Shown in pieces: positions 45,335 to 54,676 of a stretch of DNA of 64,000 nucleotides. Origin of the DNA: Sphingobacteruim zhuxiongii (GTDB taxonomy: Bacteria; Bacteroidota; Bacteroidia; Sphingobacteriales; Sphingobacteriaceae); assembly GCF_009557615.1 (NCBI RefSeq), contig NZ_CP045652.1, positions 1,364,001 to 1,428,000 on the forward strand, written 5' to 3'. Under the pieces are notes generated by a model. That model did not search any database. It saw only the letters and a list, made by a program, of their open reading frames with translations, and was not told the DNA's origin. Both the position numbers and the translations under genes were made by a program. Each line of letters begins with the position of its first letter. The stretch's first letter is position 1.

Positions 45335-46100
45335 TTCTTTCTATTTTCAACAACCTATCAACGGGGATTGATTGTAAGTTCAATTCTTTCATTTTTATCA
45401 ACAACTGTTCCAGCACGTTGACTGTGCGTTGTGAAGTATCATGCAACAAAACAATATCACCAGCCTTTAATCTAGGAACAATCCGCTTTAATATCCGATC
45501 TTCATTGTTTATGACCGTATCTAGCGAACGTATGTTCCAGCCGATAATGTCTTTGCTTTTTGCCTTACAAGCTTTGACTACATTTGGATTGGTTACCCCA
45601 AATGGTGGACGGTACATTGAATTGTTTTGTCCAGTTATTTTCTCAATCATATCATCGGTTTGCTGAATCTCTCCTTCCATTTCTTTAGGGCTTGAAAAAG
45701 CAATATCCTTTTTATGCGTATAGCTGTGGTTTCCGATGCTGTGTCCTTCTGCAATAATGCGTTTAGCAATTTCAGGATATTGCGTCAATTGCTTGCCGAT
45801 ACAAAAGAAGGTCGCTTTCATCTTATATTGATCGAGCAGATCGAGTACTTGAAGCGTGTAAGGGCAGGGGCCGTCGTCAAATGTTAATGAGATATTGTTT
45901 TCTCCTATGTCCTTTGCCTTAAAAAATGTCTTCCCAAAATAACCCAAACGGATATCAAAGACACCCCAGGTAGTTAAGCCCAAGGCTATTAAGCCAATTA
46001 AAACGAACCAATAGATTGTCCAGTCATAAAATAACATACCAATTACCACGATAAGGCATGAAACAATGGAAACAACTTGAATATATCGGTGTTTTAACAT
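45327..46100 (-). CDS. Polysaccharide deacetylase (NodB domain), membrane-anchored
   Basis: 257 residues. Two N-terminal helices (~9-45) anchor a carbohydrate esterase 4 domain: catalytic Asp in ISLTFDDGPCPY, zinc His pair in GHSIGNHSYTHK, YRPPFGVTNPNV, and a late GDIVLLHDTSQRT His. All catalytic residues are present. Deacetylases occur in Bacteroidota pigment clusters; the substrate may be an acetylated sugar added by the neighbouring GT2. Overlaps the upstream ketosynthase-like gene by 7 nt. Confidence 0.9.
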   Translation of the reverse strand: MLKHRYIQVVSIVSCLIVVIGMLFYDWTIYWFVLIGLIALGLTTWGVFDIRLGYFGKTFFKAKDIGENNISLTFDDGPCPYTLQVLDLLDQYKMKATFFCIGKQLTQYPEIAKRIIAEGHSIGNHSYTHKKDIAFSSPKEMEGEIQQTDDMIEKITGQNNSMYRPPFGVTNPNVVKACKAKSKDIIGWNIRSLDTVINNEDRILKRIVPRLKAGDIVLLHDTSQRTVNVLEQLLIKMKELNLQSIPVDRLLKIERNG

Positions 46101-47143
46101 GATTTGATTAATACAAAACTATGGTCTAAACCCTGTGACTGATTGATAAGTAAGATTGTTTTTAGCTGAATTGGTTTAATGTTATTATACATCAAATAGG
46201 AAGGGACAATCTGGTTTTTCAGTATTTCTACAGCGACTTTTAAACCATAAGCAGAAGCGGTATCAAATGAGCCAGAAATATGCTGATAGTAAGCTAGCGT
46301 AGTTCGCGGAAACAGATTGGCGTATATGTCAAAATAGTGTTGCTGGGTCACGTCAGCATTATAGCCAAGAAAAACAATATCGATATCGCTACTCGTCAGT
46401 TGATTCCTATTTAGAAACTCTTCTATCTCGACTTGTGCAGAAATCCTAGGTTTATTAAAATAATGTACATCTACCAACTGTGCGTAGGAACTGGGGAGTT
46501 GCTTAGCTGAAAGCACAAAAAAGTTGGCTCCTTCCGATCGGCAGGCACCTGCACTATTGGGTTGCTTAAAATCAATCGATGTCATATCCGCTTTATAGTT
46601 TCCTGCGAGCTGAAATAAAGCATCAAAAGAACTGGAAGTCTCTTCGACTCCACCAATTAATACATTCGATGCCTCTAAGACTTCAATCTGTTGTAAGCCA
46701 TCGAACAATGCCGACTCGAACGAATTCGCCCCATTTACATAAGTGAAGTTATAAGCTCTACATTGAAAATGTAATGCTATTTGAGCTGCTACGGTATTAT
46801 GCGTTGACTGAATGAAAGATGTTGGCGTAAGATATTCCTCCTCATTGGCAAGCATCGACGCTAAGAACTTCTCAGAGTCTTGTAAACAACCTAAGCCAGT
46901 ACCAGTGATAATAGCATCCAAGTTATCAATCTTAGCCTCTTGAATTGCTTGATTTGCTGCAAATATCCCCATCTTTACGCCTGATGCCATCCTGCGTAGC
47001 ATCCCTGCTGGGATAATTTCTTTATATGATGGGTGACTCGCTTGATTATAGGTGTTTATGGCAACAGGGCTATCGTTGAAAAGATTAAACGTTAGCGCCT
47101 GAATCCCTACTGAGCCGATACCGTTAATATAACATCGTTCCAT
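46094..47143 (-). CDS. Ketosynthase-like protein without catalytic Cys (chain-length-factor type)
   Basis: 349 residues of thiolase fold. In the position of the ketosynthase TACSS motif it reads YVNGANSFESALFDG, so the nucleophilic Cys is lost. The two His motifs are also altered, with YYQHISGSFDTASAYG in place of GHTLAAAG. Such proteins pair with an active ketosynthase, as chain-length factors and the ApeC-type subunit do. The partner is probably the intact ketosynthase encoded just upstream (20-nt overlap). Confidence 0.82.
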   Translation of the reverse strand: MERCYINGIGSVGIQALTFNLFNDSPVAINTYNQASHPSYKEIIPAGMLRRMASGVKMGIFAANQAIQEAKIDNLDAIITGTGLGCLQDSEKFLASMLANEEEYLTPTSFIQSTHNTVAAQIALHFQCRAYNFTYVNGANSFESALFDGLQQIEVLEASNVLIGGVEETSSSFDALFQLAGNYKADMTSIDFKQPNSAGACRSEGANFFVLSAKQLPSSYAQLVDVHYFNKPRISAQVEIEEFLNRNQLTSSDIDIVFLGYNADVTQQHYFDIYANLFPRTTLAYYQHISGSFDTASAYGLKVAVEILKNQIVPSYLMYNNIKPIQLKTILLINQSQGLDHSFVLIKSC

Positions 47144-48338
47144 TTGCTTTTGAAAAAATTAAAGTGGAACAATTACCGCCAAAACCAAAGGAATTGGACA
47201 ATACATGATTTACTTCTTTTTGAACAAGCGCTGTGTTCGGTACAAGATCGAACTCTTCCATCTTAGTCTCAAAATTGAGGGTAGGGAAGATCAGATTCGA
47301 TTGCAACGAAAGCACACTATAGACCGCTTCAATTGCACCCGCAGCGGCCAAGGTATGTCCAGTAAAAGATTTTGTTGAACTAAAAATGGGAACCGGTGAA
47401 AATGCGCGTAGTAAAGCTCGACCTTCGGAAAGATCGTTGTTGCCGGTAGCGGTGCCATGTACATTGATGTAATCAATCGCCTGAGGGTGAAGTTGTGCCT
47501 TCCCAATAGCCTTCTGGATAGCCAAATATGCACCTTCTCCATTGTCAGACGATGCTGTTTGATGGAAAGCATCATTGGCATTCCCGTAGCCGCTTAGGCA
47601 AGCTAAAACAGTTTTACTATGCTTTTCAACCTGATCTTTTGACTCCAGCACGAGATAGGCGGCCGCTTCTCCTAGATTTAAACCATTTCGATTCTGATCA
47701 AAAGGCTTATTGTCTTTCTCAGAGAGTATCATCAGACTATTAAAGCCGTTAATCGTAAATTTACTCAAGGCATCTGTACCGCCCACAATGACGCGGTCTA
47801 GTTTTCCTCGCTCAATGAGTGAAGAGCCAAGCATGATTGAATTTGCCGCTGATGAGCAAGCAGTCGAGATTGTGCTGACCATGCCGCGAACACCTAAATA
47901 ATTAGCAATCTTGTTGGTACTATCACCAGCATGGTGACTGTTAATATACTTACGTAGCGAAGGTTCTTCCGAAAATCGATTAAAGTATTTCTCGGTACTG
48001 TCCATACCAGCAACACTTGTCGCCGAAATAAATCCCGTCCGAGCGGATTGAATATCCGTTATCCCTGCATGTAGCAAAGCTTGTTTTGCTGCGAATGCGC
48101 CAAGGAGACTGCCTCGCGTAAAGCTGTGGTCACTCGGGAGCTGCAAAAGCTCCTGAAAGGAGGTGTTGCTAAGCTTAATCTCGCCAACACGCAGATGTCC
48201 TGCATGTTTAGAGGCGATATGTTCTAAATTAGAGATGCCCGTTTTCCGATTGACTAACGAATGGAGGTTTTCTTCCACGGATAGTCCAATCGAAGAAACA
48301 ATACCCATTCCCGTTATCGCGACACCTCTTTGCATCAA
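47124..48338 (-). CDS. Beta-ketoacyl-ACP synthase (intact)
   Basis: 404 residues. Active-site Cys in TISTACSSAANS, His in VHGTATGNND and TGHTLAAAGAIEA, and the C-terminal SNSFGFGGNCSTLIF loop are complete, so it should condense malonyl-ACP onto the growing chain. It forms a likely heterodimer with the Cys-less protein downstream. It starts 4 nt after the ACP gene stop. Confidence 0.92.
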   Translation of the reverse strand: MMQRGVAITGMGIVSSIGLSVEENLHSLVNRKTGISNLEHIASKHAGHLRVGEIKLSNTSFQELLQLPSDHSFTRGSLLGAFAAKQALLHAGITDIQSARTGFISATSVAGMDSTEKYFNRFSEEPSLRKYINSHHAGDSTNKIANYLGVRGMVSTISTACSSAANSIMLGSSLIERGKLDRVIVGGTDALSKFTINGFNSLMILSEKDNKPFDQNRNGLNLGEAAAYLVLESKDQVEKHSKTVLACLSGYGNANDAFHQTASSDNGEGAYLAIQKAIGKAQLHPQAIDYINVHGTATGNNDLSEGRALLRAFSPVPIFSSTKSFTGHTLAAAGAIEAVYSVLSLQSNLIFPTLNFETKMEEFDLVPNTALVQKEVNHVLSNSFGFGGNCSTLIFSKANGTMLY

Positions 48339-48342
48339 TATG

Positions 48343-48600
48343 CTATTTACTGCGATTTTTCTCTACGAAATCCGCCAAGGTATTAATCGATTTAAATATC
48401 TCCTTGCCCTCTTTTGGATCCGATAGTTTGATGCCATATTCTTTATCCAATAGGACGATCAATTCTAAGGCATCAATGGAATCTAAGCCCAAGCCATCGC
48501 CAAATAATGCATCCTCATCTTGAATATCAGTTACTTGAATATCTTCTAAATTCAAAACCTCAATTATCTGTTGCTTTAACAGATCCTTTAATTCTGCCAT
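48343..48600 (-). CDS. Acyl carrier protein
   Basis: 85 residues, acidic, with the 4'-phosphopantetheine Ser in GLGLDSIDALELIVLL. It carries the polyene intermediate. A second ACP lies at 52321 in the same operon, so the starter and extension steps may use different carriers. Confidence 0.93.
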   Translation of the reverse strand: MAELKDLLKQQIIEVLNLEDIQVTDIQDEDALFGDGLGLDSIDALELIVLLDKEYGIKLSDPKEGKEIFKSINTLADFVEKNRSK

Positions 48601-48602
48601 TT

Positions 48603-49196
48603 TTATTTATTTAAAATCTGCTCTATATTGTTAATTTGATGTGCTATGTTACCTTGCTTTTCCACTAAATAAAACTGCGCAACATAATCATCTTTTAGCA
48701 TCCTTAGCCAACCGCAAAGTACTTTTTTTGCCTTTCCTGATTCGATTAAGAAATCACTGTATGCTTGTATGTACGCTGTTTGGTATGCTTCGGCGAGTAA
48801 GAACATACTCTCTGTTTTTAATTGATGTCTAATGCTAACTTCACCAATACAAATATTCGGAAGCGTATAGACAAATGTTGCAGGGCTAGGGTAGAAGCTG
48901 TTTTCATCCTGAATATGCCCCTGATGTTGAATGTCTGTATCTAAGCTCCCTTCCTTACTGGAAAATATCAAAGCGATATCTTCTCCATCCTGATCTTTAA
49001 GAACGATTTCTGATGCTAGAAAGGCTAATTTACATAAATTATCCATCTTGTAAAACTTAGGATAAGTTATCCCCAAATGCTGATAAAGCTCTTTTGCAAA
49101 ATCTTTAAATTCGCTGGGCTGCCCCTTGAAATAGGGAGCCCCATTTACTGAAACAGTAGCTTGGCGGATTACGATGGAATTGCTTATGAAATGCAT
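48603..49196 (-). CDS. Half-ketosynthase (N-terminal KS-like domain only)
   Basis: 197 residues that match only the N-terminal half of a ketosynthase: IALIFSSKEGSLDTDIQ, SPATFVYTLPNICIGEVSIRHQL, and then the TESMFLLAEAYQTAY segment where the catalytic Cys would stand. No Cys nucleophile and no C-terminal half are present. Short KS-like genes of this kind are common in Bacteroidota aryl-polyene and flexirubin clusters. Probably a structural or docking subunit; function unknown. Confidence 0.7.
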   Translation of the reverse strand: MHFISNSIVIRQATVSVNGAPYFKGQPSEFKDFAKELYQHLGITYPKFYKMDNLCKLAFLASEIVLKDQDGEDIALIFSSKEGSLDTDIQHQGHIQDENSFYPSPATFVYTLPNICIGEVSIRHQLKTESMFLLAEAYQTAYIQAYSDFLIESGKAKKVLCGWLRMLKDDYVAQFYLVEKQGNIAHQINNIEQILNK

Positions 49197-49200
49197 CTGA

Positions 49201-50316
49201 TTAACTTTTCATTAATAGTAAAGCCGTATTGCTTCCCCCAAATCCTGAAGCGGTTTTCAGTGCGGTCCGTATAGGAGCCTGCATATTGTTAACTAACACA
49301 TTAATGTATTCTGATGTGCCTAGCGTTTCAAATCCTTTACTGGCAAGCAGCGTATCCTTGCGCAAACAGGTTGCCATTAATATACATTCGAGTAAGCCAG
49401 AAGCAGCTAGCGTATGTCCATAATTGCCCTTATAACTCGCAAGTGGGGTATTTCTTAACCCTGCTCGGTTGAAGGCAATAGCTTCCATTTCATCGTTGTA
49501 AAGTGTCGCAGTGCCATGCCCGACGATATAATCTATTTCATCTGCCGAGATATCCGCTTCCTGCATTGCTTTTTGAATACTTAAGAATAGTCCTTCTCCA
49601 GTTCGGGAAGGTCCCGAAATATGGTTAGCATCATTGATACTCGAATCAGCAGCAATTTGAATGCTATCGCTGTTTTTCTCTGTTGAAATATAACAAGCTG
49701 TGGCAGCTTCGCCTAAACTAACGCCTTTACGCAGCGCATCATATGGTCGACAAGCTTCTGTACTAATCGCTTGAAAGGATTGAAATCCCGATTGAACAAA
49801 TGTCGATACTTCGTCGAAGGCAACGATATAAGCATCGTCAAACATCCCCATTTGAATATAGCGCTTCGCTAATGAAAGTGCCATCAATCCAGAAACACAG
49901 GCGTTGCTCAGCGTCAAGGGTTCCGTGACAAAGCCAAAATAATTGGAGATATGCTTTGCTAAAGAGGGGATATACGTATTTAATTCATCCGAATCGGCTA
50001 ATGCCTTGATATTCCCCTTTGTTGTCGTAACGACTAAAAGGCTTTTCCGTCCTGGTGCTTTTTTATCGATTAGCGGTTTTAAAGCGGCAATAGCCAATTT
50101 TTCTATTCTTGAGGAATCATTACTTATTCCCAGTTGATTAAACAAATTTGCAAGACGATCCTGATCAAAAATCGAAACATAGCTATTACCTAGTTTCGAA
50201 TGGATGCTATGTTCTTTTATACTGGTCTCACCTGCGAAAACTGCATCAAAATTCGCTGCAGTAGTAAAACCCAAGGGGCTTAGGATGTTAGAGTCTTGTA
50301 AGTAGACTTTCTTCAT
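49201..50316 (-). CDS. Beta-ketoacyl-ACP synthase (intact)
   Basis: 371 residues. Catalytic Cys is in SNACVSGLMAL, His in VGHGTATLYND and YGHTLAASGLLE, with the C-terminal TASGFGGSNTALL. I use the ATG at 50316 (MKKVYLQDSN), which forms an ATGA overlap with the thioesterase stop; the ATG at 50340 adds eight residues inside that gene. One of three intact ketosynthases of the cluster. Confidence 0.9.
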   Translation of the reverse strand: MKKVYLQDSNILSPLGFTTAANFDAVFAGETSIKEHSIHSKLGNSYVSIFDQDRLANLFNQLGISNDSSRIEKLAIAALKPLIDKKAPGRKSLLVVTTTKGNIKALADSDELNTYIPSLAKHISNYFGFVTEPLTLSNACVSGLMALSLAKRYIQMGMFDDAYIVAFDEVSTFVQSGFQSFQAISTEACRPYDALRKGVSLGEAATACYISTEKNSDSIQIAADSSINDANHISGPSRTGEGLFLSIQKAMQEADISADEIDYIVGHGTATLYNDEMEAIAFNRAGLRNTPLASYKGNYGHTLAASGLLECILMATCLRKDTLLASKGFETLGTSEYINVLVNNMQAPIRTALKTASGFGGSNTALLLMKS

Positions 50317-50786
50317 AACATGCCTACTTTCTTTTTCCAACTTTCAAGAAAGGGAGGAATAGTCAAACTGAGATTGCCCGCAAAATCGGTAAAGACTTGA
50401 ACCGTCTCTCCGGTACATACCAGCTCGTCCTTCGCGTTGTAGATCTCAAAATTGAAAATCATCTTTGCAGCAGCACAGTCAACATAAGTCGTGATGATAT
50501 AAGCATCATCAGCATATCGTAGTGGCTTTTGATGTTCACTCAAAACTTTGACAATAGGGGTTGCATAACCATGCTCTTGTATATCCTTATACGATATCCC
50601 AAATGCTCGTCCGAAAGCCTCTCTACCATCTTCGAAATAGCCAATGTAGTTTCCGTGCCATACAATACCCAAAGCGTCAGTCTCGTTAAACTTAACCTTA
50701 AAATGTTCGGTGTGCTGTAATATCTTGTCGGTTCTAAATCGCTCTTTTCTTCTGTTCATAGTGTGATTTTCAGGCCCTACTCCCAT
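50313..50786 (-). CDS. Acyl-CoA/ACP thioesterase (4-hydroxybenzoyl-CoA thioesterase type)
   Basis: 157 residues, hotdog fold. The 4HBT signature NETDALGIVWHGNYIGYFEDGRE is present with its catalytic Asp, followed by a TYVDCAAAKMIFNFEIYNA strand pair. A later Met at codon 10 (50759) could be the true start. It may release the polyene or an aryl-CoA intermediate, or edit wrong starters. Confidence 0.87.
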   Translation of the reverse strand: MGVGPENHTMNRRKERFRTDKILQHTEHFKVKFNETDALGIVWHGNYIGYFEDGREAFGRAFGISYKDIQEHGYATPIVKVLSEHQKPLRYADDAYIITTYVDCAAAKMIFNFEIYNAKDELVCTGETVQVFTDFAGNLSLTIPPFLESWKKKVGML

Positions 50787-50830
50787 AACTACAAAAATAG
50801 GGAATCCATTTAGCTTTTTTTAATTGAATA

Positions 50831-51271
50831 TTATTTTGCAATAACCGTTTTCATCTGTCCCTTCGCAATAATTGTTTTGCCAATTCTACTGACTATTTCA
50901 ACTAAAGTAACACCTGAAAACTCTTGTAATACAAGTGCTTCTGTATTAATTTGCTCGCCGATCTTTGCGCTTTGCAGGAGATCTAAATTGCTGATACTTC
51001 CTATATATCCAATTGGCGCTTGCTCTTGACGTAAATAATATCCAAAACCAGTATGTAAAGCGACAGATTGAGCCATATGCTCTATTAATCCGCTTTCCTG
51101 CAAAATCTGGTCTTTCACAAAGATATTCCCCACATCAATGGTCAACGTAGCTATGATTCGTTTTTCATCGTATTCTTTTAAACCATCCACCATCAGCATA
51201 GGAGCACGTTGCGGTATGCAAGCTAATATGATATCCATGTCATTGATGGGAAGTACGATATTACTAATCAT
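50831..51271 (-). CDS. 3-hydroxyacyl-ACP dehydratase, ApeP-like hotdog protein
   Basis: 146 residues. CIPQRAPMLMVDGL at the start and GLIEHMAQSVALHTGFGYYLR in the central helix are typical of the ApeP family (FabZ-related). It would dehydrate 3-hydroxyacyl intermediates to build the trans double bonds of the polyene. It is the first gene of the second block and lies behind a 156-bp gap with a promoter candidate. Confidence 0.87.
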   Translation of the reverse strand: MISNIVLPINDMDIILACIPQRAPMLMVDGLKEYDEKRIIATLTIDVGNIFVKDQILQESGLIEHMAQSVALHTGFGYYLRQEQAPIGYIGSISNLDLLQSAKIGEQINTEALVLQEFSGVTLVEIVSRIGKTIIAKGQMKTVIAK

Positions 51272-51304
51272 GTATTAAATATTCTTTGTAGCCCGCAAAA
51301 ATAG

Positions 51305-51336
51305 CAAAATATACACTAATTGGGCGTTTTGGTCAA
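51305..51336 (-). promoter_or_regulatory. Candidate internal promoter in the pigment operon
   Basis: On the minus strand TTG (51336-51334), 20 nt, then TATATTTTG (51313-51305), in the only long gap (51272-51427) of the operon. The 35-nt leader runs to the ATG at 51271. Confidence 0.5.
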
Positions 51337-51427
51337 TATACAACATAATCGAATCGCGAGAGATGTTGTAACGTATAGACGCATTTAAATAAGAAAGGTT
51401 TGAAATGGATGGGGATCTAAAATTCAA

Positions 51428-52318
51428 TTATTTTGATTTTTTAGCGTTCCAGAAATCAAAAAAATTAAACCATTGATAGGGATAACGTTTAAGCATTTGT
51501 TCCATGCTTTCGGTATAAGCATTTAAAACTGCTTGTGCATCGCGATGCTTAATTGGGGCTGCTCGACGAGTGTATAAATGATAATGCAGATTGGGCTCCT
51601 TCATTACATAGACAAAAGCAATTGGTGCATTCAATCTGGAGGCGATCATAAACGTACCTGCAGGGAATAAAGCGTCTTCTCCTAAGAGTGGTGCAGACAT
51701 GGTTTTTGAATAGTCAAAATAACGGTCGCCCGTTAAACAAATCAGATCATTGTTTGCTAAAGCTGCGGTAATCTCAAATATATGAGACATATCGTCCTTT
51801 ATATGAATAAAATTGACTTTAGATTCCTCTTGAGCGATTGCATTCAGGTAATCCTTAATGATAGTCCGTTCTTGATCTGCGGCGACAATATGTATTTGTT
51901 GCTGGAAATCGATATCAGCGAAGAATTTTTCCGCAATTTCAAAGTTACCAATATGTCCGCTAATCAGTATGCCACCCTTTTTCTCAGCTAATAATTGCTT
52001 GAGGATTTCGATGCCATCAAAATCGAAACTGAATTTGTTGCGTAGACCGGCAAATAGCGCAATTTTATCAATCAAAACTTGCCCAAATACAAAATATCCT
52101 CTGTATAGTGCCAGCAAGGATTTTATTAAACTAAAGCCTTGACGCTTTCTATAGTAATAGAACATAGCTCTAGCTGTACTAGGATATGCAATAACATAGT
52201 AAAACGCAACAGGGATTAATAACCCATATGCTGCATTTACACCAAGCTTTTTAATGATATTGACGAAAATTTGGTAGCCGAGTAGGGTACCTTTAGATTT
52301 GCCGTCCCATTGACTCAT
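51428..52318 (-). CDS. LpxL/HtrB-like acyltransferase
   Basis: 296 residues with one N-terminal helix (~27-45). The acyltransferase HxxxxE motif is in ISGHIGNFEIAEKFF, with LTGDRYFDYSKTMSA and ALFPAGTFMIASRLNAPIAFVYV further on. In aryl-polyene clusters such enzymes attach the polyene or a fatty acid to the lipid anchor. Together with the PlsC domain at 40 kb it gives the cluster two acylation steps. Confidence 0.88.
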   Translation of the reverse strand: MSQWDGKSKGTLLGYQIFVNIIKKLGVNAAYGLLIPVAFYYVIAYPSTARAMFYYYRKRQGFSLIKSLLALYRGYFVFGQVLIDKIALFAGLRNKFSFDFDGIEILKQLLAEKKGGILISGHIGNFEIAEKFFADIDFQQQIHIVAADQERTIIKDYLNAIAQEESKVNFIHIKDDMSHIFEITAALANNDLICLTGDRYFDYSKTMSAPLLGEDALFPAGTFMIASRLNAPIAFVYVMKEPNLHYHLYTRRAAPIKHRDAQAVLNAYTESMEQMLKRYPYQWFNFFDFWNAKKSK

Positions 52319-52320
52319 GG

Positions 52321-52587
52321 TTAGGCTTGTTTATCTGCGATCTTTTGTTCGATTAAGTTATAGAAATCTTGAAAGGAAACGACATCTGTAAAATCAGATT
52401 CTACCAATTTAACTCCGAAGTTAGACTCAATAATTACCACTAAATCAACATAGTCTAGGCTATCTAAATCCAGTGTGTCTTTCAGGTTTTTATCAGCAGC
52501 AATTACCTCCTCATCAACTTCAAACTCTTCCACTAGGATTTCGTTAATCTTGTTGACGATGTTTTCAATTTCTATATTCATCTCCAC
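52321..52587 (-). CDS. Acyl carrier protein
   Basis: 88 residues with phosphopantetheine Ser in LDLDSLDYVDLVVI. More acidic and of different sequence from the ACP at 48343. Its ATG overlaps the ketosynthase stop by one base. Confidence 0.93.
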   Translation of the reverse strand: MEMNIEIENIVNKINEILVEEFEVDEEVIAADKNLKDTLDLDSLDYVDLVVIIESNFGVKLVESDFTDVVSFQDFYNLIEQKIADKQA

Positions 52588-53813
52588 TATAGTTTGAACT
52601 TCTTAACGATCATTGCGGAGTTTGTGCCGCCAAAACCAAAAGAATTGGACAAATATACATCAAAATCTTGATTTTTCGTTTCAGTAACGATATTCAATTT
52701 GGAAGAATAAGCGTCCGCTGTTTCAAAATTGATATTCGGAGCAATGAAGTTATGATTCATCATCAAAGTGGAATAAACAATCTCACTGGCGCCTGCCATC
52801 CAACATTCATGTCCTGTCATCGACTTTGTAGAACTCACAAAAGGACGTGTTTCACCAAAAACTTCATCAATTGCTTGTGCTTCATTGGCGTCGCCAACGG
52901 GCGTTGAGGTTGCATGGGCATTGATATACTGTATTTCCGATGCGTGCATATTAGCCTGTTCCAATGCTTTTCGCATAGCTGTTGCCGGGCCTTCTACATT
53001 GGGGGTCGAAATATGACCGCCATTCGAAGAAAAACCATAACCAACGACTTCCGCGAAGATTGGTGCATTTCGTTTCAACGCACTTTCTAAGCTTTCCAAA
53101 ATGATTGTTGCTGCGCCTCCACTCGGAACAAGACCGTCCCGATTGGCGTCGAAGGGACGACAAGCTTTCTGTGGCGCTGATTCATGGGCCGAAAAAACCC
53201 CTAATCCATCAAAACTTGCCATCGCATATTTATTAATCTCTTGAGCGCCACCACAAATAACTAAATCCTGCAGACCATTTTTGATCATCATATGCCCTAA
53301 ACCGATAGCATGTGAACCACTCGCACAAGCTGCTGAAATGGTCATATTGATACCTCGCACATTAAAAATAGTGGAAAGATTCATCGTAACCGTCGAGTTC
53401 ATCGATTTGAAAATTGCGCCTGAACCAATCAAGGCGGTATCCTTTTTTTCTCGGACGATATCCGTAGCATCGATGATTGCTTTAGAAACACTGTCGTTAC
53501 CGAAAATTAACCCAATTTCACGCTCATTAAAAGACTCCAAGGAGATGTTTGCTTCTCGAAGTGCTTCCAATGTTGCGATATAGGCGTATTCGGTTTCTTC
53601 ACCCATGGTCACCCTTTGCCGTCTATGCAATAAAGCCTTTAACTCTGGAGTAGGTACAACGCCGGTTAAAGCCGAACGAAAGCCATATTCCTTGCGCTCC
53701 GGATCAAAGACAATTCCCGATTTTCCTGCGTATAGCGATGCTCGCACCTCATCAAGACTAGTCCCGATGCAGCTGTAGATCCCCATACCTGTAATCACCA
53801 CTCTGTTATTCAT
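52587..53813 (-). CDS. Beta-ketoacyl-ACP synthase, FabB/FabF-like
   Basis: 408 residues. Catalytic Cys in ISAACASGSHAIG, His in NAHATSTPVGDANE, GHECWMAGASEIVYS and SNSFGFGGTNSAMI are complete; HAT replaces the usual HGT. It sits with the ACP and FabG in a core elongation block, and is close to the FabB-like enzymes of aryl-polyene synthesis. Confidence 0.93.
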   Translation of the reverse strand: MNNRVVITGMGIYSCIGTSLDEVRASLYAGKSGIVFDPERKEYGFRSALTGVVPTPELKALLHRRQRVTMGEETEYAYIATLEALREANISLESFNEREIGLIFGNDSVSKAIIDATDIVREKKDTALIGSGAIFKSMNSTVTMNLSTIFNVRGINMTISAACASGSHAIGLGHMMIKNGLQDLVICGGAQEINKYAMASFDGLGVFSAHESAPQKACRPFDANRDGLVPSGGAATIILESLESALKRNAPIFAEVVGYGFSSNGGHISTPNVEGPATAMRKALEQANMHASEIQYINAHATSTPVGDANEAQAIDEVFGETRPFVSSTKSMTGHECWMAGASEIVYSTLMMNHNFIAPNINFETADAYSSKLNIVTETKNQDFDVYLSNSFGFGGTNSAMIVKKFKL

Positions 53814-53816
53814 CCT

Positions 53817-54560
53817 TTATGAATAGATCCCTCCATTAATATTAATAACTTCTCCAGTAATATAGCTAGATTTTTTTGATGCTAAAAATGCGACCAAATC
53901 CGCCACTTCTTCAGCTTCCCCAAATCGATTTGCTGGAATTAATTTCTTCAATTCTTTTTGATCCAAATTGGACGTCATATCGGTGTTTATGAAGCCTGGT
54001 GCAACCGCATTCACGGTAATATTTCGCTTCGCGATCTCCTGCGCCAGTGCTTTTGTCGCTCCAATGACTGCAGCTTTCGCCGCAGAGTAATTCGTCTGCC
54101 CAGCAGTTCCTTTAACGCCGGAAACAGAAACGATATTGATAATACGGCCGTAGCGATTATGCAACAACTTCTGTATAAAATGATTCGTTACATGATAAAA
54201 TCCTCCAACACTGGTTTGAATAACATCATTCCAGTCTTGAAGAGGCATCCACATAAACAAGCCATCGCGCGTAAGTCCGGCATTATTTACCACGACTTCA
54301 ACGAGTGCATCGGGATGTGACTCTTCCCATTGCGATAGTGCTTTTTTTACTTCATCCGCTTGGCCTACATCGAATTTGATGATTTCGCCATTTGAACCTG
54401 CCGCGCGTACTTCAGCAAGTGTTTCTAGCGCCGCAGTTTCGTTCGAATGATAGTTAATAAGTATATGATAGTCGGTTTCTTCCGCTAGTTTCTTACAAAT
54501 AGCTCTTCCAATCCCACGAGATCCGCCAGTTACGATTACGTATTTTATTATATCTGCCAT
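53817..54560 (-). CDS. 3-oxoacyl-ACP reductase, FabG-like
   Basis: 247 residues. NADP loop VTGGSRGIGRAIC, NNAG in VVNNAGLTRDGL, active-site Ser in VSVSGVKGTAGQT with YSAAK, and the C-terminal YITGEVININGGIYS. Reduces 3-ketoacyl-ACP during chain extension. It lies 3 nt before the ketosynthase and 116 bp after the ammonia-lyase gene. Confidence 0.94.
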   Translation of the reverse strand: MADIIKYVIVTGGSRGIGRAICKKLAEETDYHILINYHSNETAALETLAEVRAAGSNGEIIKFDVGQADEVKKALSQWEESHPDALVEVVVNNAGLTRDGLFMWMPLQDWNDVIQTSVGGFYHVTNHFIQKLLHNRYGRIINIVSVSGVKGTAGQTNYSAAKAAVIGATKALAQEIAKRNITVNAVAPGFINTDMTSNLDQKELKKLIPANRFGEAEEVADLVAFLASKKSSYITGEVININGGIYS

Positions 54561-54676
54561 TTTTTACGCTACTATCTACTTGAATATTGCACTTAAACTC
54601 TTTTTTTCCGATTAAAACCTCAAGCATCAATAATCGCGAGATTGCCAATGCTTAATCAATCGTATTGATTTTTAGT

